IMG/VR virus record: IMGVR_UViG_3300030116_000265
Location: 1 to 34,243 of that record
Length of the DNA: 34,243 nucleotides
Strand: one strand, 5' to 3'
Origin: a virus
In this document: piece after piece, positions 29,460 to 34,243 of the stretch
How positions within the stretch are numbered: the first letter of the stretch is position 1
How the letters are laid out: each line of letters begins with the position of its first letter
Notes under the pieces: model-generated
The model's input: only the letters and a program-made list of their open reading frames with translations
What the model was told of the DNA's origin: nothing
Databases searched by the model: none
Made by a program: the position numbers and the translations under genes

Positions 29460-32440
29460 TGCAGGACTTTGAAGAGTTGCAAATAAGAAAAGCTCTTGAG
29501 TCTGGAAACCTTGATGCAAGAACAGAACTTGCAGCGAGAAAAGCTTTAGACTCTAACCCTGATGATGTTAGTTCAGTATTAGCAGCTTTATCTCCACAAG
29601 AAGATTATTCTGGAATCACTGATTTTAGAACAGGAAATCCCTTTGACTCTATACAAGTAAGTCAAAAAGCAACTGGGTTCAAAGGTTTTGCATCAGAAGA
29701 TGTAGACACGAAATCTGGCATACAAAACGCTGGACTCCGTGCAGAACTGTCTTTAGCAGAAACAGACGATGATCAAGTCGCTGTGCTGAGAAGTTATGGA
29801 CTGGATCAAACTGACTTTGCTCGTGACAATCGAGGTCGTTTAGCCGTAACGCCTGAAGGAGCAAAGAAGCTTGGCGTCAATACAGAAAAGCTGACTCTGA
29901 TTGATGAAGAAGGTTTTAGCATGAATGACCTATCTGACTTAGCTGGCATAGCGCCAGAAGTCATTGGTGCTGTTGGCGGTGCCATAACTGGTCAAGCACT
30001 TATACCCATTCCTATTCTTGGTGCAGCCTTAGGTGCTGGGTTTGGTGCTGGCGGAGGTCAAGCTGTTGAAGAAGTGTTTGAAGCTGTTCGTGGCACACAG
30101 ACACAGACAGATGAAGAAGTATTAAAAGACGTTGCTACAGAGGCAACGATAGGCTTCTTAGCTGATGCTACCTTTGGCGTACTAGGCGCTGGTATAAGGG
30201 GCGTAAGAGGCACTGTGAGGCCCGGCAAAGGGCTTTCTGATGAAGAGCTTAAAACTGTTGGCGAATCTCTTGAAGCAGGTATTGTTCCAAGCTTGGGTGC
30301 TATCAGAGCGCCAGCCCTTATAGCTAGACAACAAGCAATAGCTGAAAAGACGTTTGGAACGTCAAAGCGTTTAAAGAGAAACAACGAAATATTACAAGCC
30401 AAGATTGCAGATCTGAGAGCAAGAGTCGGCGCTGCCTCTGATGAAGAGGTCGGTGAGATTATACTCAACGCCACAGGTAAACAGGCTGCTGTCTTAAAAC
30501 AAGCTGAAAGAGAGGCACAAGAGGCAGTGCTTAAAACTCTTGATGACTTGGCGCAAGACATTGGTGCGGCGGCTGAAAGAAATGTTAATCTTGAACGTGA
30601 AACATTTGACATATTGACCAACGCACAAAAAACTTTTGATGATCAAATGAATGTTTTATTTAAGCCAATTGACGATGCGCTTGAATCTAGGATTGGAACA
30701 TCAAAAATTATCCCTGTGGGGAGAACCATAGAATTAGCAAAAGAGGCTGGAAAAAGAGAAGCATCTGGTATTGTCGCTGGAACAAGGCCGATGTTGAGAG
30801 ATGCAATTAATGCGGTCAACACATTAAAAAACACAGACTCTTTTCAACAAATATATACGACTAGAAAAACATTAAATGACATTCTAGCTAAATCTGATGG
30901 CCGTCAGGCTAAATACATATCCGAAATGATAAAAGAATTGGATAAACAATTAACAGTTGGAAACATAGACGATTTAGCTAGGTCAGCAGGTAAAAGCTTT
31001 GGTTCAGATGATTTTGATATATTGCGTAGAGCCAGTGAGAGGCTTGACACGGCTAGAGGTCAATATAAACGTGGAGCCGATATATTTGATCAACTTGAAA
31101 CTGCTGGTGTAATTAAAAGATTAAGACAAAAGACAGACAGAGGTGAGAGAATCAGCATTGATGATGTTCGTATGGAACGGATCATTAAAAATGATAAACC
31201 TGACGTTTTGTCTCGCACATTAAAAGCTGTAAGAATAGCGGCTGGCGGCTCTGGTAGAGAAGCGGATGCAGCGGCTGAACAATTTAGACAAAAGCTTGCT
31301 GGTGAGTGGTTAAGAGATGCTTTAGATAAATCAGGCATTAGTGCTTTAGATAATTATGCCCCAGAGACGTTTAAGGGTGCTGCTTTTGCTAGATCAATCA
31401 ATAATCTTGGACGCACAGCAGATGAGTTGTTTGGACCTGACGCTAATAAGATAAGACAGCTTGCAAAACAAATTGATCGCACATCTTTATCTAAAATGGA
31501 TCAAGCAACAGTTAGCAGAATACTGCAAGAGGGTGGGGATGAAAATCTTGTTGGTATGATGCAAGGTGTAGTAAATGCACAGAAACAAATATTTCAAGCA
31601 GACAACAGTGCCGCTTTCCAAAAGCTTGCGTCTGGCAGGTTAAACTCTGTTGAGGCCGCAGATCTCATAGCTCATAGATCAACCAGTGCAGCAGACATTA
31701 GTAAAATCGTTAAAAGCTTTGAAGGTGATCAAGCCGCGTTAGATAAGATACGCGGTAATTACATGGAAAGGCTGATTGAGGATTTTGGTGATGGCCTAAC
31801 TACTGACGGAAAAGCTCTTGGTGATTTTGCTAAACGCATATTAGACGCAGATGAAAGTGGAAAATTAAAAGCTATCTTCGATGAGGGCATGGCTGATGAT
31901 ATGGTGTCTTTTGCAAAGATACTGGAGTTTAATGCCAGAACTGTTAAAGGCGGTGACTTGGTTGCAGCCAACATTGCGGCAAGTCCTCTACAAAATTTAG
32001 ATAAGCTATTAAAGTTAAGTATTGTTGGCAGAGTATTCTCTTCTGGTGGATATTACGATGATATTCTGAAGCAGTATAAGAAACAGATCAAAGGTGAAAA
32101 TCCAGAGGAAAGAGCTAGAACTTTGGGCAGACTCATGTCTCAAGCTTTCACGAATGCTTCTATCCAAACTCCTCCACAAGTCATACAAGAAGGCGCTCGT
32201 GAAGCCGAAAGACAGATCTCATCTGTGATTGATAGCTCTGGCATAGGCGAACAATTGTCCGCGATACAAGGTCAAATGACTCAACCAAACGCAGCATCTG
32301 GTCTTGGATCAGTAAACGTAACACAACCCACAGCTCCAGCAGGAACCAGTACAATTCGACAGCAAGCAGCGGCGAATCCTGGTGTAGCTCAAGCTCTGGG
32401 AATAACAGGCTCTACAGCAGCCTTGTTGGGGAATCCATAA
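29459..32440 (+). CDS. Ejection (internal virion) protein D, 993 residues
   Basis: This is the largest protein of the window. The N-terminus has two related helices (QIRKALESGNLDARTELAAR). A glycine-rich hydrophobic stretch (EVIGAVGGAITGQALIPIPI then LGAALGAGFGAGGGQAVEEV, about residues 167-205) could insert into a membrane. The rest is long helices and coiled coil, without visible catalytic motif. The end is low complexity (AAANPGVAQALGITGS). This is the plan of the big ejection proteins that build a channel through the periplasm, such as T7 gp16 or P22 gp16/gp20, though no lytic transglycosylase domain is seen. TAATG joins it to the lysozyme. Confidence 0.78.
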   Translation: MQDFEELQIRKALESGNLDARTELAARKALDSNPDDVSSVLAALSPQEDYSGITDFRTGNPFDSIQVSQKATGFKGFASEDVDTKSGIQNAGLRAELSLAETDDDQVAVLRSYGLDQTDFARDNRGRLAVTPEGAKKLGVNTEKLTLIDEEGFSMNDLSDLAGIAPEVIGAVGGAITGQALIPIPILGAALGAGFGAGGGQAVEEVFEAVRGTQTQTDEEVLKDVATEATIGFLADATFGVLGAGIRGVRGTVRPGKGLSDEELKTVGESLEAGIVPSLGAIRAPALIARQQAIAEKTFGTSKRLKRNNEILQAKIADLRARVGAASDEEVGEIILNATGKQAAVLKQAEREAQEAVLKTLDDLAQDIGAAAERNVNLERETFDILTNAQKTFDDQMNVLFKPIDDALESRIGTSKIIPVGRTIELAKEAGKREASGIVAGTRPMLRDAINAVNTLKNTDSFQQIYTTRKTLNDILAKSDGRQAKYISEMIKELDKQLTVGNIDDLARSAGKSFGSDDFDILRRASERLDTARGQYKRGADIFDQLETAGVIKRLRQKTDRGERISIDDVRMERIIKNDKPDVLSRTLKAVRIAAGGSGREADAAAEQFRQKLAGEWLRDALDKSGISALDNYAPETFKGAAFARSINNLGRTADELFGPDANKIRQLAKQIDRTSLSKMDQATVSRILQEGGDENLVGMMQGVVNAQKQIFQADNSAAFQKLASGRLNSVEAADLIAHRSTSAADISKIVKSFEGDQAALDKIRGNYMERLIEDFGDGLTTDGKALGDFAKRILDADESGKLKAIFDEGMADDMVSFAKILEFNARTVKGGDLVAANIAASPLQNLDKLLKLSIVGRVFSSGGYYDDILKQYKKQIKGENPEERARTLGRLMSQAFTNASIQTPPQVIQEGAREAERQISSVIDSSGIGEQLSAIQGQMTQPNAASGLGSVNVTQPTAPAGTSTIRQQAAANPGVAQALGITGSTAALLGNP

Positions 32441-32886
32441 TGAACAAAGATAAGTTGCGCGAAGAAATCGCAGAAGATGAAGGGTGTAAATATGAGATAT
32501 ATTTGGATCATCTCGGTCTTCCTACTTGTGGAATTGGTCACTTAATAACTGAAGCTGACGAAGAGCATGGTAAGCCTGTCGGCACAGTTGTCGAACAGGA
32601 TCGTGTGCAAAACCTTTTTGCGTTAGACATGGCAGTGACGATTGACGAATGCAAAGTATTGTATCCAGACTTTGATGATCTGCCAGAAGAGGCACAACAC
32701 ATCATTTGCAATATGATGTTTAATATGGGCAGACCCAGACTCAGCAAGTTCAAGGGTATGAAGGCTGGCGTTGACGCTCGTGATTGGAACAAGGCAGCGG
32801 ATGAGATGGTGGACTCAAGATGGTACACACAAGTCCCTAATCGCGCACGGCGTTTGGTAGACCGCATGAGAGCGTTAGCAGACTAA
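32440..32886 (+). CDS. Endolysin, T4-type lysozyme (GH24)
   Basis: The 148-residue muramidase cuts the beta-1,4 bonds of peptidoglycan. The catalytic arrangement E14-8 residues-D23-5 residues-T29 matches the T4 lysozyme triad (E11, D20, T26), and GIGHLI follows at once. The C-terminal domain has EAQHIICNMMFNMGRPRLSK, then DSRWYTQVPNRARRLVDRM. There is no signal peptide, so a holin must release it, and the candidate is at 4288. Being the last of the ejection block, it could also be packaged in the virion. The stop overlaps the stop of the opposite-strand gene by 3 bases. Confidence 0.9.
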   Translation: MNKDKLREEIAEDEGCKYEIYLDHLGLPTCGIGHLITEADEEHGKPVGTVVEQDRVQNLFALDMAVTIDECKVLYPDFDDLPEEAQHIICNMMFNMGRPRLSKFKGMKAGVDARDWNKAADEMVDSRWYTQVPNRARRLVDRMRALAD

Positions 32887-33062
32887 TTACTCACAGCCGC
32901 AGAACCTAGTCCCCCCTGACCGTATTTCTTATCAAAAGCGTCAGCAGTTAACTTGGCTATTTGCTGGCGCACGTTCCTGTGTTCATCCTCTGAGAGCTTT
33001 ACCAGTTTGTTGTGAGTTGTTAAATCAACTGCAACCGACTTGAATTTAGTTGTGTCTGGCAT
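32883..33062 (-). CDS. Ribbon-helix-helix (Arc/CopG-like) DNA-binding protein
   Basis: The 59-residue protein, read right to left, has one beta strand (FKSVAVDL), helix A (THNKLVKLSEDEH), a turn (RN) and helix B (VRQQIAKLTADAFDKKY). This is the ribbon-helix-helix fold, where paired strands read the major groove. It is probably a transcription repressor of the early region. The ATG at 33062 has GGGA at proper distance. ATG 33077 would add five residues. It is the only well-supported gene on the minus strand and converges on the lysozyme. It lies beside a CCAT repeat array that is its likely operator. Confidence 0.8.
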   Translation of the reverse strand: MPDTTKFKSVAVDLTTHNKLVKLSEDEHRNVRQQIAKLTADAFDKKYGQGGLGSAAVSN

Positions 33063-33068
33063 TATACT
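33040..33068 (+). promoter_or_regulatory. Candidate rightward early promoter
   Basis: TTGAAT (33040-33045) and TATACT (33063-33068) are 17 bases apart, matching sigma70 in 4/6 and 5/6 positions. Predicted start is near 33075, inside the CCAT repeats. It would transcribe the nuclease gene at 33107. Confidence 0.5.
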
Positions 33069-33073
33069 AATTC

Positions 33074-33103
33074 CCATATTTAACCATTAATGTCCATATT
33101 TAT
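33074..33103. promoter_or_regulatory. Three 10-bp-phased CCAT repeats, probable repressor operator
   Basis: CCATATTTAA (33074-33083), CCATTAATGT (33084-33093) and CCATATTTAT (33094-33103) follow each other exactly every 10 bp, one DNA turn. The outer two share nine of ten bases. Ribbon-helix-helix proteins bind such phased half-sites side by side, and the gene for one starts 12 bp away. The array covers the predicted starts of both flanking promoters. Confidence 0.6.
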
Positions 33104-33126
33104 AACATGTACAACTATAAACGCAA
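33099..33126 (-). promoter_or_regulatory. Candidate leftward promoter for the repressor
   Basis: On the minus strand TTGCGT (33126-33121) and TATAAA (33104-33099) are 16 bases apart. The predicted start is near 33092, giving a leader of about 30 bases. The -10 overlaps the third CCAT repeat, fitting autorepression. The -35 match is modest. Confidence 0.38.
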
Positions 33127-33487
33127 GACAAACAAGTATGGTGCCAGGAAGACAACTTTCATGGGCATAACCTTTGATTCCAAGTGGGAAGCAGAGCGAT
33201 GGGGTGAGCTTACAGCTATGGAAAAAGCTGGGTACATAGTAGATCTGGAGAGGCAAGTGTCATATGATCTGGTGGTCAATGATCAAAAGATCTGTAAGTA
33301 TGTGGCTGACTTTAGATATAACAAAGTTGACGATTATGGAAATCTTGAACAGGTGGTCGAGGACGCAAAAGGTGTAGAGACTCAAGAGTTCAAGTTAAAA
33401 AAGAAGCTGATGAAAGCTTTGTTTAATATAGAAATTATTTTATCAAAAAAAAATAATAACAATTTTCTCAAAATACCCTTGACTTGA
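33107..33487 (+). CDS. DUF1064-type PD-(D/E)XK nuclease
   Basis: The 126-residue protein begins with NKYGARKTTFMGITFDSKWE at residue 9, AERWGELTAMEKAGYIVDLE, then CKYVADFRYNK and QVVEDAKGVET. The order FDSK.EA.R...L......G.I..LE, then DFRY, then EDVKG-like is that of the DUF1064 phage family. E28, D90-type and the E-x-K pair in EDAKG make a PD-(D/E)XK active site. Likely role is recombination or Holliday-type DNA cleavage. The start has no clear ribosome site, though ATG 33161 has AGGAAG but would lose the conserved start. The tail (KKNNNNFLKIPLT) lies over a run of nine A. Confidence 0.82.
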   Translation: MYNYKRKTNKYGARKTTFMGITFDSKWEAERWGELTAMEKAGYIVDLERQVSYDLVVNDQKICKYVADFRYNKVDDYGNLEQVVEDAKGVETQEFKLKKKLMKALFNIEIILSKKNNNNFLKIPLT

Positions 33488-33507
33488 AAAGATTGCATCA
33501 TTATCTT
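33479..33507 (+). promoter_or_regulatory. Candidate promoter for the recombination genes
   Basis: TTGACT (33479-33484; 5/6 match) and TATCTT (33502-33507; 4/6) are 17 bases apart. The -35 lies in the last codons of the nuclease gene. The predicted start is near 33514, inside the dyad described next. Confidence 0.5.
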
Positions 33508-33536
33508 CAGTTTATGTTTAGCGACATTAACTGAAG
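33505..33536. promoter_or_regulatory. 32-bp dyad overlapping the promoter start, probable operator
   Basis: CTTCAGTT (33505-33512) is the exact reverse complement of AACTGAAG (33529-33536). After one T/T mismatch, ATGT (33514-33517) pairs with ACAT (33524-33527). Twelve of thirteen arm positions match. The dyad covers the end of the -10, the predicted start, and part of the ribosome site GAAGGAG (33533-33539). Since transcription would start inside the left arm, a DNA operator fits better than an RNA hairpin. Confidence 0.55.
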
Positions 33537-33545
33537 GAGAAGGCG

Positions 33546-33977
33546 ATGAACGCTATTAGTCTACCGAATGATCTGACCGCTCTGTTTGACAAGCGCGAGG
33601 ATCTCAAATCTAAAATTAGTGATCTCCAAAAAGAACTGAAGATCGTAAACAAATCTCTACAAGATCAGTTTGAAGAGACTGCCAGAATGCAACTTGCTCA
33701 GCAAGGCAAGGATTTTGGTCAGACTTCTATGACCAGTGGTGAGTTCAAAGTTACTGTTGATTTCAAGAAACGTGTGGTTTGGGATGAGGCCACTTTGTTG
33801 CGCGTACTTGGTGCGATGGACGATGAGACTGCGCGTCATCTTGCTACTGTGAAATACAGTGTGGCAGAGGCTAAGTTCCAGAATGCAACACCAGACATCA
33901 AAGCAGCATTATCAGAGGCACGCACTGTGGAGTTGCAGGGCGTGTCTGTTGATATAAAAAGGAAGGAGGGCGAATAA
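33546..33977 (+). CDS. Conserved partner of the Sak4-like ATPase, function unknown
   Basis: The 143-residue protein starts with a coiled-coil helix (LFDKREDLKSKISDLQKELK, residues about 13-45), then has a beta part (GEFKVTVDFKKRVVWDEATL). The end resembles a conserved pattern (VKYSVAEAKFQNATPDIKAA, then ARTVELQGVSVDIKRK). I know this pattern from phages, beside P-loop ATPases of the Sak4 type, without settled function. A DNA-binding or recombination accessory role is inferred. AAGGAG is 6 bases before the ATG. It is coupled by TAATG to the next gene. Confidence 0.75.
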   Translation: MNAISLPNDLTALFDKREDLKSKISDLQKELKIVNKSLQDQFEETARMQLAQQGKDFGQTSMTSGEFKVTVDFKKRVVWDEATLLRVLGAMDDETARHLATVKYSVAEAKFQNATPDIKAALSEARTVELQGVSVDIKRKEGE

Positions 33978-34243
33978 TGCTGAAAATTATTTCCGCAGAG
34001 GAAAGGCTTGCCGAAAAACGCGGTCACAAGATTGTGATCGCGGGTAAGTCTGGAGTGGGTAAAACGTCACTGGTGCGTACCTTGGACATGGACAAGACAC
34101 TGTTCATGGACTTAGAAGCTGGTGATGCCGCCATTGAAGGATGTAAGGTTGATGTTATCAGACCCAAGACATGGCAAGAATGTCGTGACTTTGCATGCTT
34201 CCTTGGTGGTGGCAATCCTGCATTAAATGAGGACTCTCCGTAT
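33977..34243 (+). CDS. Sak4-like P-loop ATPase, partial (runs off the window)
   Basis: The first 89 residues are visible. A Walker A motif GKSGVGKT is at 23-30 after a hydrophobic strand (HKIVIA), followed by TLFMDLEAGDAAIEG and DVIRPKTWQECRDF. Strand, P-loop, helix, and a D-x-E-x-G strand match the RecA-like phage nucleotide-binding family (AAA_24/Sak4), single-strand annealing or recombination ATPases. The Walker B and C-terminal parts lie beyond the end. With the upstream partner and the nuclease it forms an early DNA-metabolism group. The ATG overlaps the previous stop (TAATG). Confidence 0.8.
   Translation, partial: MLKIISAEERLAEKRGHKIVIAGKSGVGKTSLVRTLDMDKTLFMDLEAGDAAIEGCKVDVIRPKTWQECRDFACFLGGGNPALNEDSPY

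Noticed and set aside
30058-30621. Minus-strand ORF of 187 codons
   Set aside because: Shadow of the large ejection gene. Its Ser/Ala-rich product mirrors Ala/Glu/Arg codons on the other strand.
29459-32440. Lytic transglycosylase domain in the large ejection protein
   Set aside because: I looked for a catalytic E with SxxGxxQ/NxxxG-type motifs and found none convincing. The wall-cutting function visible here is the separate lysozyme.
1-34243. Prophage / temperate phage
   Set aside because: No integrase, excisionase, attachment site or cI/Cro-like pair with helix-turn-helix was seen. The small ribbon-helix-helix regulator alone does not show lysogeny, although the part of the genome outside the window could change this.

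Overview
The window looks like most of a tailed-phage genome of the short-tailed (podovirus) type, probably from a marine, uncultured source. The grounds are a P22-type large portal, a scaffold next to an HK97-fold-type capsid gene, SU10/P22-style adaptor and nozzle genes, four large ejection-type proteins, and many small protein families that I know mainly from marine podoviruses of SAR11/SAR116-like alphaproteobacteria. The host assignment is inference from family memory only. I see no integrase, tRNA, CRISPR, transposase or rRNA. Coding density is extreme: nearly every junction is an ATGA or TAATG overlap, so most genes are translationally coupled.

Layout. 1-89: tail end of an upstream gene, probably the large terminase. 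92-2530: portal. 2530-4871: small proteins, several membrane-bound, including a GTA-type 3TM holin and an EF-hand membrane protein. 4864-8272: head assembly (GroES-like co-chaperonin, scaffold, a small conserved protein, a decoration-like protein, major capsid protein), closed by a textbook intrinsic terminator at 8296-8324. 8391-12000: two beta-rich structural proteins, then a run of very basic small proteins and small coiled-coil/membrane proteins. 11984-15643: head-tail adaptors, a protein with a cupredoxin-like domain, and a Rossmann-like protein resembling sugar-transferase folds.

15656-23253: the host-recognition region, with tail-fibre-type proteins and seven paralogues of about 125-133 residues that all end in GDLA. 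Each paralogue's GDLA codons carry the GGAG that serves as ribosome binding site for the following gene. 23257-25409: nozzle and a small partner. 25479-32440: four ejection (internal virion) proteins. 32440-32886: T4-type lysozyme, the last rightward late gene.

32883-34243 is a regulatory and early region. A ribbon-helix-helix repressor gene points leftward. Two candidate promoters face each other across three CCAT repeats spaced exactly 10 bp. Then come a DUF1064-type nuclease, a sigma70-like promoter overlapped by a 32-bp dyad, a conserved partner protein, and the start of a Sak4-like P-loop recombination ATPase that runs off the window.

The parts most worth following up are the compact regulatory switch, the GDLA cassette array with its dual-purpose junction, the cupredoxin-like virion protein, the EF-hand membrane protein, and the overlapping frames at 2530-2950.
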